64,000 bases of DNA from Myrica gale (taxonomy: Eukaryota; Streptophyta; Magnoliopsida; Fagales; Myricaceae). The notes beneath the pieces are model-generated. The model did not search any database, was not told where the DNA came from, and worked only from the letters and a program-made list of their open reading frames with translations. The stretch lies in contig OZ005615.1 in NCBI GenBank assembly GCA_963930655.1, positions 15,828,001-15,892,000 of the forward strand, read 5' to 3'. The stretch's first letter is position 1, and each line of letters begins with the position of its first letter. Positions 12,556-25,256 of this stretch are shown here, in pieces. Position numbers and translations under genes: made by a program.

Positions 12556-13607
12556 TTAACTATTTTAGATTTAGTGCTTTCATGATTTGATGAACTTGTT
12601 TCAGATTCTGAATCTGAAAAATATCTTGGATACATGCTTTCCTTTTGACTTTAATAAGTCGGGAATTCGGCTTTAAAATGTCCAAAGCCTTTGCATTCAT
12701 GACATTATAACCCTTGGTCAGATTTCTTCTTGAATTCTCTTCGTTCATCGTTCTTCCAACTTGACTTGGTAAAGTGCTTTGAATTTGACTTTTGTCCATT
12801 CTAGTTTCTGTCCTTCTTAAACTTGAAGATTTTTCTGAATTTCTTAACAAACAAAGCAATGTCATCTTCATCCATTTCTTCATCTTTAGAAGATGAATCA
12901 TCAACCATTACCTTCAAAGCAATGGATTTTCCATTCTTGGATGAAGGAAACCTCATTTCATATGTTTGAAGAGAGCCCACTAGTTCATCAAGCTTAATGG
13001 AGTCCAAATTTTTACATTCTTCAATGGCTGTCACCTTGGCTCTAAACCTTTATGGTAGTGATCTCAGAATCTTACAAATCACTTTAGATTCTGATATTTT
13101 CTCACTTATTAAAGCTAAAATTAACTAGATTTGTGAGTTTCCCATAAAACTCATCAAAAGTTTCATCGTCTTTCATTCTAAATTCTTCGAATTTAGTGAT
13201 GTTAATCTGAAGTTTAGAATCTCTAACAGCCTTTGTACCTTCATGGGTGACCAAGAGGATATCTCAAGCCTCTTTTGAAGTTTCAGAGTTAGAAATCTGC
13301 ATGAATTCGTAATGGGAAATGCTCATGAAGATAGCGTTAATCCCTTTACTATTCCAATTGACATTTAGCAACTCACTTACAGACCATTGTTGTGGTTCTT
13401 TCACAATATTTTCTTCATTTATAGTAGTATATGGTTTCTTTCATCCTAAAGTCACAGCAGTCCATACCCTTTCATCTATGGACTTAAGAAACGCTCTCAT
13501 TCTCACTTTGCAATAAGCGTAGTTCGATCCATCAAAGAACGGAGGAACACTCAGTGATTGGCTTCTATCCATATTGAATTTTTTGAGTCTTAGGAGTCGA
13601 TGTATGG
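12556..13607 (-). mobile_element. Sirevirus-like copia gag fragment
   Basis: Minus-strand translation shows the copia gag N-terminus (SVPPFFDGSNYAYCKVRMRA) near 13500-13600 and the later gag segment (SIKLDELVGSLQTYEMRF) near 12940-13010, followed by an acidic/Lys stretch. The fragment is a fossil with several breaks and lacks pol. A primer-binding site and LTR lie directly to the right, so this is the 5' internal end of a minus-strand element. The Sirevirus assignment rests on the gag wording and on the repeated PPT tract linked to the same LTR. Confidence 0.75.
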
Positions 13608-13620
13608 CTCTGATACCAAT
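13608..13620 (-). promoter_or_regulatory. Primer-binding site (initiator Met-tRNA)
   Basis: The reverse complement reads ATTGGTATCAGAG, the standard plant PBS complementary to the 3' end of initiator Met-tRNA. It directly abuts the LTR 13621-14740 and primes minus-strand DNA synthesis in this family. Confidence 0.85.
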
Positions 13621-14740
13621 TGAAGTGGACGGTTTAAGACCCAACAATGTTGTCGAACCTAGAAGGGGAGTTGAATAGGTTTTGAATTATCATGACTATT
13701 ATAACCACTTAAAATCTGCACACTCTTCACAAGCTCAATCAGTAATTTCAAGAGTGCTAAAGCAACACAAATATAGTGAGGAACTAATAATAAAATATGG
13801 ACAGCAGATACTCAAGTGACAGAACACCTCTATGATTCTTTCTTAACAAAGGAAACTAAAGAAAGAATTAATAACAAGAATCAGCAAGTTAATCTATGTA
13901 AACACAATCACAACAAATACACTAAGATTGGTTACAAAGAGAAACCCTTTTGAAGAACTTGTTCAAAAGAGAAAAACTTTCCGGGCTCGTAAGCCGGTTT
14001 AATCGAATCCACTAGAATCTTCAAAATCGGTACACAGTGATCTATAAACTACCAAACACCTAGTTGCTAGTCTAACTCTACCGTTACCTTACCATGAATA
14101 CTACATCCAGATCTGCCTCTTGCAGGGAACGAAGAACTCCTGTTCCGTTTGAAATTCTTGATTTCGAAAACCGACCTTTCACATCCAAGCCGACCTTTCC
14201 ACACACTCACGTGCAATCGATTTCTTCACAGCTAGAACATCCAGCCTTGGTAGATCTCCAGCAACCTTTGGAGTTAACCTTCTTAATCAAGGTTTATCTT
14301 GGTGATAGAAATACAAACTGAGATGATGGGGGAAAGAAACAATCTCGTAGGGTTTGCTCTCAATTTACACAGAATAGGCTATAGAAACAGTTGGAGGGAA
14401 TATCTCACGAAAAGCTCTCAATAGCTAGATTTCTCAAAATGATTTCAAGTGATGTAAAAGAATGAATGAGAGAAAATGACTTTTATATTCTTAAAGGTCA
14501 GAGGAAAGTGATTCACGAAGTTTCAAGACTTCTTGAATCTTGGACACTTTTATTAAAACTGTTATAAATGCCTTTCAAAGGTCTTGACCGAACTATGATT
14601 GAACTCTGATCAGACTCCGCGTGCTTTATCACCAATCATGTTGAATTGCTGGACTTTGAGCAAGGCTTCATTAACCACAAATCTCAGGAATAAACTAAGA
14701 CACGTCATGAAGTTTTTATGCCAACTAAAACACAATAACA
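13621..14740 (-). mobile_element. Sirevirus LTR, left arm of inverted repeat
   Basis: This is a 1,120-bp LTR on the minus strand. In sense it starts TGTTATTGTGTTTTAGTTGG and ends CCGTCCACTTCA, with the PBS beyond its end. A PPT (sense GGGGAGAT) lies directly before its sense start, at 14741. An LTR with a PBS/gag on one side and a PPT on the other was shared by two internal regions, as after recombination between tandem copies. It is a close inverted copy of 16641-17748. Confidence 0.85.
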
Positions 14741-15505
14741 ATCTCCCCTTTTGGTGAACTTCATAACAAAACAAACCCAATCCCTAATGATATAAGTTCT
14801 GTTGATCACCACCACAGAAACTATTTACGAAGAGACACACAACCTATACTTAAACATAGGCTAAACATTATTCTTAAGATTTTATTTACCTGCACACAAC
14901 AATCTTAAGAAAGATACTAACACACATAAATGTTAGTTCAGAGTTAAGTGAGTATAAACACCAAATCATCAAATGAAATAACATGAGCATGAAAGTTAAA
15001 CACCAATCTCCCCCCGAGATAAGCATTACCATAGGAGGTCATCTCCCCCTTACTATCATCACTGTTTATAAAAACCTCACAATGATAATCAAGACTGAAA
15101 AGTTCACAAGTCGTCTCCCCTTGAGACAAGTTGCAACTTCTCCCCCTTTTATCAATTTATCAATTATGTACTTTCATTGTAACTACTTCAGTGAAACAAC
15201 CTTCTCCCCCTTTTATCAATTCTCAAAAGTGAAACACATGAACATCAATTTCTTCTCCCCCTTTTGATAAGGAGGCCAAAGAACTACATCACGAGAAAAA
15301 TTAAAAATTTTCATCAAAACAGACCAACTTAGTTCAGCAGGTATAAACAAATAAAATTGGACAAGAAATTAACACTTCAAAAATTTCTTCATCCATCAGC
15401 AACTGCCTTCATGTCATAATAAAATTTACTTCAGGCAATTCAGAGTATTACTCCCCCTCAACATATAATACTCCCCAACAAAATACAATGACAATGGAGA
15501 TAAGT
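14741..15505 (-). mobile_element. Sirevirus 3' internal region with multiplied polypurine tracts
   Basis: This is non-coding. Read in sense it holds repeated runs of the type AAAGGGGGAGA at about 14741, 15009, 15045, 15115, 15138, 15200 and 15252. A series of PPT-like tracts upstream of the 3' LTR is a known hallmark of Sireviruses. It is the left half of a large inverted repeat with 15965-16640. Confidence 0.7.
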
Positions 15506-15964
15506 ACAATATATTTCCCGCACAACATTATCAGAAGTTAGGCCAACCCCTTAATCTAACCTAATTTTGGCAAAGAGAAGTGTTATATAAACAGGATATC
15601 AAAAGATTTATCAGATTTATTTTATTTTCAAGATAAAAAATGATAAATCTGTCGAAATAAAGTTCGAATAGAAATGGGTATTGAAGAAATCTCATTAAAA
15701 CCACTTTTACAGCAAAACCCATAAGAAATTTTATGCAAACTATAAGTAAAAACACAGATTTAAAAAATGGGATACCGAACCCATCATACGGGACCACAAG
15801 ACAATAAGACCACCAACCAGTCACAATTTAAAAAGAAAATAAAGTTAATGCAAGAAAAGTTAAGAATCTTACCTTTTCAAACCGTAGAGGGTGAATAAAC
15901 AATTAGTAATTGAGCAAAAATTAAAAAAAGAATCAAAGATGAATGAAAGTGTGTGGAGTATTAC
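15506..15964. other. AT-rich spacer at the centre of the Sirevirus inverted repeat
   Basis: About 460 bases separate the two arms. The spacer has no coding potential, no matching inverted copy and no recognisable family. It could be the original target DNA between two oppositely oriented insertions, or element sequence kept on one side only. Confidence 0.5.
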
Positions 15965-16640
15965 CTTAGCTCCATTGTCATTGTATTTTGTTGGGGAGTA
16001 TTATATATTGAGGGGGAGTAATACTCTGAATTGCCTGAAGTAATTTTTATTTGACATGAAGGCAGTTGCTGATGGATGAAGAAAATTTTGAAGTGTTAAT
16101 TTCTTTTCCAATTTTTCTTGTGATGTGCTTCTTTGGCCTCCTTCTTGACACAAAGGGGGGAGAAGAAGTTGTTTTCATGTGTTTCACTTTTGAGAATTGA
16201 TAAAAGGGGAGAAGTTTGTTTAACTGAAGTAGTTACAATGAAAGTACATAATTGATAAATTGATAAAAGGGGGAGAAGTTGCTACTTGCCTCAGGGGGAG
16301 AAGACTTATGAACTTTGCAGTTTTGATTATCATTGTGAAATTTCAATAAGCTATGCTGTTAGTAAGGGTGAGATTGGTGTTTAACTTTGATGTAATGCTT
16401 ATGTCAGGGGGAGATTGGTGTTTAACTTTGATACTTATGTTTTTTTTTTCATTTGATAATTTGAACTAATATGGACTAATGTTTATCTGAGTTATTGTGT
16501 CTTTGTTGAGATTGTTGTGTGCAGGTAAATAAAATCTCAGGAATAATGTTTAGCTTATGTTTAAGTATAGGTTGTGTGTCTCTTTGCAAATAGGTTTTGT
16601 GGTGGTGATAACCAGAACTTATGTCGCCAAAGGGGGAGAT
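15965..16640 (+). mobile_element. Sirevirus 3' internal region, sense copy
   Basis: This is the inverted counterpart of 14741-15505, for example GTTGGGGAGTATTATATATT near 15990. It has several GGGGGAG tracts (about 16010, 16155, 16270, 16295, 16407) and ends in the PPT AAAGGGGGAGAT immediately before the LTR. There is no coding sequence. Confidence 0.7.
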
Positions 16641-17748
16641 TGTTAATGTATTTTAATTGGAATAAAAACTTCATGACGTGTCTTAGTCTATTCTTGAGAT
16701 TCGTGGTAAATGAAGCCTTGCTCAAAGTCCAGCAGTTCAACATGATTGGTGATGAAGCACGCAAAGTCTGATCAGAGTTCACTTATAGTTTGCTCAAGAC
16801 TTGCGAAAGACAGTTATAACAGTTTTAACAGAAGCGCCCAAGATTCAAGAAGTCTTCAAAATCTATTTCCTCCAACCTTTCAGAATATAAAAGCTATTTT
16901 CTCTCATTCATTCTAAATGTCCATTGAAATCATTTTGAGAAATCTAGCTATTGAGATCTTTTCGTGAGATATTCCCTGCAAATGTTTCTACAGTATGTTA
17001 TGTGTAAATTGAGAGCAAACCCTACGAGATTGTTTCTTTCCCCCATCATCTCAATTTGTATTTCAATCACCAAGATAAACCTCGATTAAGAAGGTTAACT
17101 CCAGAGGTTGCTGAAGATATACCAAGGCTGGGTGTTCCAGTTGTGAAAGAGCTAATTGCACGTGTATGTGGAAATATCAGCTTGGCTATAGAGTTTGGTT
17201 TTCCGGGATCAAGAATTTCAAATGGAAGAGGAGTTCCTCGTTCCCTACAGGAGGCAGATCTGGATGTGGTATTCCAGGTAAGGTAACGGTAGAGTTAGAC
17301 TAGAAATAGGGTGTTGGGTAGTCTATAAATCACCGTGTACTGAGTTTGAAGATTCTAGTGGATTTGATTAAATCGGATTACGAGCTCGGAGAGTTTTTAC
17401 CTCTTGAAAGAATTATTTCAAGCGGGTTTTCTCTTCGTAACAAATCTTGGTGTATTTGTTGTGATTGTGTTTACCTAGATTGACTCGCAATTCCTGTTAT
17501 TAATTATTTCTTTAGTTTTCTTGGTTAAGATAGAATCATAGAGGTGTTCTGTCACTTGAGTATCTGCTGTCCATATTTGATTATTAGTTTCACACTATAT
17601 GTGTTACTTTAGTACTCTTGAAATTACTGATTGAGCTTGTGAAGGGTATGCAGATTTTAAGTGGTTATAACAGTCAAGAAAAATCAGAACCTATTCAACC
17701 CCCCTTCTAGGTTCGGCAACACAATTGAGACTCGAACCGTCCACTTCA
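16641..17748 (+). mobile_element. Sirevirus LTR, right arm of inverted repeat
   Basis: This is a 1,108-bp LTR, TGTTAATGTATTTTAATTGG to CCGTCCACTTCA, preceded by a PPT and followed directly by LINE sequence rather than a PBS. It therefore ends a sense 3' half-element, and the LTR end marks the junction with the second LINE. Confidence 0.85.
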
Positions 17749-20408
17749 ATTCCCAAAAGCCTTAATCTCTCACTTACCCCGCACCTCTTCAGACCTAAGC
17801 CCACTTTTGCTTCAAACTGTTGGCTCTTCTCTCTCTGGCCCTAAGCCTTTTAAATTTGAGCAATTTTGGAGAAACGAAACGTCCAGCCAACTAGTCATTA
17901 AAGATGCTTGGCACTACTCCCCTACGGGTTCCCCAGCCTTCTGTTTGGCATCAAAACTTCTACAGAAAAGGCTCTCGAAGTTTGGAACAAAATGATAGTT
18001 GCCAGATTTGGTGAAAAAATCTGGTATCTTTATAGGCATCTAGCCTTTCTGGAGGCACATAGTTCTACTGAACCGCGTGCGTTGGAGCTGGTGAACACGC
18101 GGAGACTGCTTCAAGAGGCATTAAAGCAAGAAGAAGATCTTTGGCATTCTAAATCCAGAATTCTGTGGTTAACTACAACGGACCTGAATACTAGATATTT
18201 TCACATCTCTACTATATTATACGTCGGAGAAGAAATAATATTTTGTCTCTGCAAAACCGTGCAGGCCAGTGGTTTACTGATAGAGATTCGATCGGGAATA
18301 TGTTGGTAACTCATTTTTCAACTCTGTATCAATCTTCTAATCCGGTGTCTGCTAATAATCTCCGTGATCTGATCCCTAAGCTGGTGACCGTAGCCGATAA
18401 TACATTGGGGTCCATCAAAAGCCCCAGGCCCCGATGGTATAACTGCTTTATATCAAATTTATTGGGGGTACTATTGGTCCTTCGGTTATTTCCATGATTC
18501 GTCATTTTTTTCTCATCTGGTTATCTGCTTAAGTATTTAAATCACACTTACCTTGCTCACTTGCCGAAAGATAACTGTCCTGGAAAAGTGGAACAATTTT
18601 GTCCTTTTGGGTTGTGCAATGTCTGCTATAAAATAATCTCCAAGTTACGGGCCAATCATTTGAAGATTATTTTACCGAAGCTTATTTCCAATTCTCAATA
18701 TGCTTTTGTCTCGGGCTCTATTATTCAAGATAATTCTATATGTGCCTTTAAATTGATCCATTCCATGAAACATAAAGCGGGGCCTAGTGGATTAATGGCC
18801 TTAAAGCTTGATATGGCGCAAGCATACCATCGCGTGGAGTGGAGCTTTATTTGAGAGATTTTGGGTTGCTTTGGGTTCAGTCCTTGGTGGATTCAGCTTA
18901 TACATTAGTGTTTAGATACTGTGTCGTACTCTCTTCTGCTTAATCGTAGTCCTTGTGGTCGGATTACACCTGGTCGAGGTCTCCGACAAGGAGACCCTCT
19001 ATCTTTTCTTCTGTTCATATTAGCCTCTGAAGTCATCACTCGGATTTTTCAAAAGCAAGAGAATTTGGGATTATTTAATAGTATTCGGGCTACTAGGAGA
19101 GCTCCCTTAGTGACTCGTCTGCTTTTTGCAGATGATTTATTTGTCTTCGGAAGAGCAAATCTGCGAGAAAATCTGCAGGCACTTATGGATCAGCTAGGCC
19201 TCGAGGAAATGTGACAAAACAACAAATATCTGGGGTTGCGAGTTTTATTGGGTCATGCAAAATCCCATCACTTCTCTCTTCTCCAAGATCGTGTGGTGTC
19301 AAAGCTTGCTGGTTGGAAAGCAAAACACTTTCACAAGCTGGTAGGACCACTTTAATCAAGACGGTGGCTACCTCTCCCCCTCAGTACTATATGCAATCTT
19401 ATTTGCTTCGGGTTCGTGCAACAAGGTGGACAAGTTGTTAAAGGACTTCCGGTGGGATTTTCCCACGAACAAGAATCAAAATTACACTCCAAAGGCCTGG
19501 AACTCAATCTGTCAATCTATGCAACATGGTGGTCTTAAGATACGAAAGATGGCCAAGCTTAATCGTGCTTTTATCACGAAGTTGGGTTGGCAAATTCTGA
19601 CCAGGAAGGATTCTCTATGGATTTCAATCCTTAAAGCTAAATATTTTCCCAACTGTTCTTTTCTTTTATCCAGTCCAAAATCGGGTGCCTCTCTGACGTG
19701 GCAGGGCCTTTCCAAGATTCGAAATCTCATTCAAGCTGAGGGTTGCTATTTGCCTCGGAACGGATCATCGATCAGTATCAAGGAGGACACTTGGCTCCCT
19801 CTTTTATCCGGTTTATCTCCTGTCTGGCAGCCACATGGGGAACATAACTGTCAGATCCGTTGGGTGGCCGAGTTAACCGCGCTGAACACTGGACAATGGG
19901 ATGTTTCGCTGCTTCAATCTCTTTTCACTCCTTAAATCGTGCAACACATCTTAGCCCTTCCAGCTCCCTCTTCAATGCACTAGGATATATTCATTTGGAC
20001 GCCCCTCCAATACATGCAAGAAGCACGTTGCTCCACTAGTTTTTTGTTGTCTGGACATGATTGGTCCAAATTATGAAAATTACGTCTCCAAGATCGGCTT
20101 GCTTATTTTGTGGAACGTGGCAAGCGCAGCTTTGCCAGTTCGTGCTCCTCCCTTTCGTTTAATTAATGATGAGCTAAATCCTACTATGTGTTGTATCCAT
20201 TGCTCTACTCAAGCGGAAACTATTCTTCATGTCTTCCAGGACTGCTCCATTGCCCGTCAGTTATGGGCTTTATCTTCCTCCTCTTTAGACATTTCTCTGT
20301 CTCCCGGTGACTCCGCTACCGCTTTGATTTTCTTTTTACTCAATGCCGAGTCTACACTAGGAATTTGCCCTAGCACTTTTTATGGTCTCAGCTGGCAAAT
20401 CACGATGT
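17749..20408 (+). pseudogene. Second L1-type LINE, ORF2 fragment (RT to zinc-binding domain)
   Basis: Homology begins after the endonuclease core (SLSGPKPFKFEQFWRNETSS), which matches the first LINE's SLGPRPFRFEAFW. RT motifs are visible: KLDMAQAYHRVEW near 18810, GLRQGDPLSFLLFI near 18980 and LLFADDLFVFGRANL near 19120. The connection region KLGWQILTRKDSLWISILKAKYF lies near 19570. A zf-RVT segment with paired Cys/His (CCIHCSTQAETILHVFQDC) lies near 20190-20250. Stops and frame changes occur throughout, for example after 18854, 19214 and 19935. The 5' part is cut by the Sirevirus LTR and the 3' end by a copia LTR. It is a different copy from the first LINE because the RT region is repeated. 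Confidence 0.85.
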
Positions 20409-21119
20409 TGTGACATTTAGGGCACCTCTTCAACATTTCAAAAAGACCCTCAGGACCCCTTGTGACTTAACACCTATAAAGGGAGCCTTATGGAGAGAGA
20501 AAATAATATTTTTACACACCTTTTGCCTCTCAACATCATCATTGACGACTCAGCCTCCAAAAAGTGAGAGAAATGTGCATAATACAAAGGCTGCATGTTT
20601 TCCAACATATTTGGTCTATCATTACTGTCATCATCATCAGATCTTGTCTTGTAGCCATTCATTGAGGTTTGTTTTTACTGATCTAGCATTGAGAGTTATT
20701 GTTTATTCATTCCTATCATTAAACTTTGAAAACCTTTTAATGTAGGATACACTTGGGCCTACCTGTGAGGATAGAATAAATCTCATAGGTTTTGAGATTT
20801 GTGACTAGTTGAAGAGTGAGTTCGGAAAACTCTTGTAACGGTCTCTTAGAACCTGAATGTTAAGTTGTAAATACTATTGGATTATAGTGGAGGAGCACAA
20901 GGAAGACAATAGCCTTGGGGTCGACGTAGGCAAGTCTTGGCCGAACCACCTAAAAATTACGGTGTTATCTCCCTTCTCTACTCACGTATTTATGTTATCA
21001 TTTATAATTATTTGGGTATTATTGCTTTAAATATTCAGATCTGCCTTTTTATCAAAAAGGGGCTAAATTTTTTATAAACTCAATTCACCCCACCTCTTGG
21101 GTTAATATTTGGACTCACA
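20409..21119 (+). mobile_element. Copia LTR, 5'-truncated, directly followed by PBS
   Basis: This aligns with the right half of the solo LTR 26050-27331, for example GGCAAGTCTTGGCCGAACCA near 20930, and ends GGACTCACA at 21119. TTGGTATCAGAGCC follows at 21122, the Met-tRNA primer-binding site. The first part of the LTR, including the palindrome array seen in relatives, is missing at the LINE junction. Confidence 0.75.
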
Positions 21120-22362
21120 AATTGGTATCAGAGCCAGGTTTATTATCTTTAATAATGACTACTCTGGTTAGTGCTTCGTTGCTGAAGGTCAATCCACTAA
21201 TTGATGTCCTTTATTCAATGGAACATGCTACAACTATTGGAAGACAAGGATGAAAATCTTTATTCACACCGTAGACTACGATCTTTGGAAGATCATCACA
21301 AACGGCCCTATATTCCCTAAAGATGAAGCTAGCCTTTACAATCTTGAAGCTGACTAGAATTAAGCTGGCCTGCATAAACCCATTTATGACGATCTTTGGA
21401 AGATCCTCATGAACGGCCTAAGACTACAAAGATCGCTTGCATAAAGCGGAAAAAGATTGGGATGAGGCTGATTATAAGCTTGTCTTTAAATGCTAAAGCT
21501 ATAAATGTTTTATATTGTGCGCTTGATGCTAACGGATTTTACCATGTTTCTGGTTATCGATTAGAGTCGGGGATAGGTTTTTAATCGAAGGATTCCTCCA
21601 ATCAATCTCTCAATATGAAAAAAATTGTTAGTTACTCATGAAAGTACTAATCAGGTTAAGGAGAACAAGATTAGTATACTTATGAATAGCTATGAACCGT
21701 TTAAGATGAATCCATCTCTGCTATGTTTACTCTTTTTACTGATATTATCAATGAATTAAAATCTCTTGATGAATCTACTTCTGTCATGTTTACTCGTTTT
21801 ACTGATATTATCAATGAATTAAAATCTCTTGATGAATCTATCAAGGCTCAGGAACATAAATTACAACTATTCAGGAAGCCAAAGATTTAACAAAATTGTC
21901 TTTGGATGAACTCATGGGATCTCTCATAACCCACTAGATAAACCAAGCAAAAGGAGATGAGATTGAAGGAAAAGACAAAAGAGGAGTTGCCTTGAAATAT
22001 TTTTACTCTTGTTGTGAAGATCTTTTGATGACAAAAGAAGGAAGGTGAAAAGAGGTACCCAAAGAAAAACAACTTTAAGGGTGATAGCAGTAAAAGAATG
22101 AGACCATTTGCTATGGATGCAAAAAGCCCAGTCATATCAAATATGAATGCCCAATGCTGAACTGAACAAGCAGTCACGAGACTTTAAGGATAAGAAGAAA
22201 TCCTTCTAAGCCGCACGGGGAGAATCAGATGAGAGTGAAAGCGAAAGTGAAGAAGAGAAAGTTGCAAACCTTTTGTTTGATGGCAAAGGATAGCGAGGAT
22301 GAGGTACAATCTTCACTTACTCAATGATTTTCATTTGATGAATTGCAAGATGTATTTGATTA
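21120..22362 (+). mobile_element. Copia gag fragment (Sirevirus-like)
   Basis: After the PBS, translated segments match copia gag: YNYWKTRMKIFI-type wording near 21225 and a typical gag C-terminus (SEDEVQSSLTQ) near 22290-22330. The fossil has many breaks and no pol follows. It belongs with the LTR 20409-21119. Confidence 0.7.
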
Positions 22363-22531
22363 ACAATATCTCATTTATGATAACACCTTAACCACACTTG
22401 AACATCAATATTCCTTTCCAACGTACAAGTTAAGCGTGCATGTCTCATATCAAAGCCCATACATCTCTTTTATGATATGCAACACCTTAACTTGTTTCCA
22501 TCATCACAACGTTATAAAACAATTCTCAAAG
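22363..22531. other. Unassigned AT-rich interval
   Basis: About 170 bases lie between the gag remnant and the next solo LTR. No coding potential or familiar repeat is visible. Confidence 0.4.
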
Positions 22532-23823
22532 GAAAATGTTGTGAAGGCAAAAACAACACTTTACTTTCTCGGTTAAAAACTGGCTTAGTCACCACATAGG
22601 AAAATACTAATTTTGACATATAAGGTGTTGAAATCAGAAGGAAAGACATGTTAAAGCTTTGAAAAATAACTTTTTGAAGAAATTTGGAAAAGAATCGAAT
22701 CAAAGTAGAAAAACACTTCGAAAACAAATCGAACTTTGACAATAGTACTTTTTCAAAAAGACAAGCTTGTTCGTCATCAAGAACACGAAGAACATTAAGA
22801 AAGAATAGAACAATGCTAGAACAACAAGAGATGTTGAAGAAAAGAACTACAAGATATTCACAAATCATCTTGACAACTCTTGAATCGAAATCAAGGATAA
22901 CCAAACTAAACTTTACCTCTAATGAAGCCGAATCTTCACTAATCTTTTTCCTCCTCTTTCTCCAACTTCACTTCACTCTTTCTCTCAAGATTTGACTCAC
23001 AAAAATTCGGATTGAATGGTGTACTCTTCAAAGGTCGAAATCCACCCCTATTTATAGGAAAACATGACCGGTTGCATTCCGACATGTGTCAAGCCTAGCT
23101 AGGCTAGCTTTGGTGAGTCACTTGGCTACATTTCTCTCCTTTTGACACCTAGCAACCTACAACAGCTGCATGGAAAGGCTATGGCCGAAATTCACCCTAT
23201 AGGTTTGATGAGTCGCCGCCTAGGTTCACCGGTGGTCGACACTTCGTCCTTCCTAGCTTTGATTTGTCGTGCTTCATAGCCTTTTGTGTCGTGCTTCTTG
23301 CATCGATTTTTCGTACTCCTAGCTTTGATTTGTCGTGCTTCCTAGCCTTTATAAGTGTCACTCTCTAGGGCAGCCGAATTTCTCTTGCTTAATGACTAAG
23401 TTTTGCTAATCGTTTCACTAATCGTCCGATAATCACAAATCAACCTAGTTGCTTCCAAAAAACGTCATACTTGCTTCCAAAAAATAAAAAGTCTCCAAAT
23501 TTGAACCATAACATCGTGGATGATCCCTAATCATATTAAAAGAATAAAAATCATATAGTTCGATTTTCGAGACAAAAACGTCCTACCTGCTTAAAAAATT
23601 TTATTGATCCAATACGAGCTCCTCAACATTCTGAACAATAACCTAGTTGCACACGAACTCCAAATCTCACTTAATCATGTCCTAATCAAGGTTTCAAACT
23701 TAGCATCTCAAGTACTAAAAATCTCTCTTGCTCATTAAGTATCTCATATCAATCTCGTACTACTAATCATTATATAAAACCAAATGCATGTGATGTTTTA
23801 AAAGCTCGGGGTATGACAGAAAA
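22532..23823 (-). mobile_element. Solo LTR with GAAAA target duplication
   Basis: The element is 22537-23818 (1,282 bp), plus-strand ends TGTTGTGAAGGC and CGGGGTATGACA. GAAAA flanks both sides (22532-22536 and 23819-23823). Minus-strand orientation is suggested by a TATA-like CCTATAAATAGG (rc) near 23040-23055. The TGTCATACCCCG end resembles gypsy chromovirus LTRs. No PBS or coding region accompanies it. Confidence 0.65.
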
Positions 23824-24220
23824 CATGTTATTTTACACATTTGAATGTCATGTGTTAGCACTTGAGTTCTCAAGTGTCGACACTTCTGGATTTGCTTAAC
23901 TGTTTTCTCTAGAATACGTATGTGTCGACACTATTCAACCTTGTGTTGACACACTGGCTATTCCTGTAGAAGACTGTTAAGTAAGTGCCGACACATGTTT
24001 TCATATGTGTCGACACATAAGTCATATGCGTATGTAATGTGTTGACACATGTTTGGAATGAATTGTTTTTAAAACATCGATTCATTTGCATTCATGAACT
24101 TCTCTTACGTTTAATGAGTTGACACCTCATATACTTAGTTTCTCTTGCCCTAAAACATCATTTCCCTCCTTTCCCCAAACCACCTAAGCCCTAATTCTCT
24201 CATGTCGTTCTCTCCTTCAC
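23824..24220. repeat. Copia-LTR-like remnant rich in the TGTCGACA palindrome
   Basis: Several GTGTCGACAC copies and near copies lie at about 23876-24050, as in the LTRs 26050-27331 and 50597-52293. The last 100 bases (about 24120-24220) read as a pyrimidine-rich 5' leader that continues at 25252, after a solo LTR insertion. Confidence 0.5.
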
Positions 24221-25256
24221 CGCCGTAGGATTAAGACAACCCAAGAGGGGGGTGAATTGGGTTTCCCAACTTTTTCGCTTTTAACCCTCAAAAACTTGTT
24301 TGCAAATTAAATGATAATTTAGCACAAGTATATTAACGCAACAAGTAAATAAGTGATAAATATAAAGAGTAGAGTTAGACAAGGAAACACGAGATTTTTG
24401 GGTGGTTCGGCAAACCTGCCTACATCCACCCCTTAAGCTCGTTTACCGAGCCTTGAGATTTTCCCACTATTCTTCAAATAGTGTACACTCTAGCTTCCGG
24501 GTGCTAGAGAACTATTCAAGTATTTTCTCGGGCTCAACTCATAACCCAAGTGATTTTTGGGCTCACCACTTACAACCCAATCAAGCTTGAGATATACTCT
24601 CTCTAAGCTTCTTCTTTAGTGAACAACCTTACTAAAGGAATCACCTCTCTTGGATAGGAAGACAAAATAATAAACTCTCTCAAAGAGTGGATATGAACTG
24701 ATCGACCGCTTAAAGTTATTGTTACCCAACGGTCATAATGTTAGAGATCAGAACGTCTCTATTGTCAAAAACAACCGGTCGAATGCTATACCAACGATCG
24801 AAGACTGGTCAACCATTTCACAGTCGGTCGACCTCCTCAACTTAAAGCACCTAATCTGGTTCAATTAAAACCACATTTTTAGCACTTTGAAACACCCAAT
24901 TTTAAAGGTCACTAGTCATAAGTATACAAAAGATTTGGGAGTTTGATTGGAGTGTTTTGAAACTATTAAAAATATTTTGATCTTCCAAGCAAGAGGTAAA
25001 ACGATTTCTGCACGTTTTGAACGATATGCAAGTGTGATTCAAATCATTTTCAAATGTGAAATTAAGAGTTACAAGATTGATACCCTAAGGTCTTGAAACT
25101 TTACTTTTGAGCTCCTTGCATCATCTTGATCTTCAATCTTATAGTCTTTGTCTCTTTGATAGAAATGTCTTTGCCTTTGAAGATGTCTATCTTGTAAACT
25201 TAATCCATTTATTAAAATCATCAAAATATTAATTGTGCACAAAAGCCAACACGCCG
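24221..25256 (-). mobile_element. Solo LTR with CGCCG target duplication
   Basis: The element is 24226-25251 (1,026 bp), flanked by CGCCG at 24221-24225 and 25252-25256. In sense (minus strand) it begins TGTTGGCTTTTGTGCAC. On the plus strand it carries AACCCAAGAGGGGGGTGAAT and GGTGGTTCGGCAAACCTGCC, motifs shared with the copia LTRs at 20409, 26050 and 50597. It has no internal domain. Confidence 0.8.
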
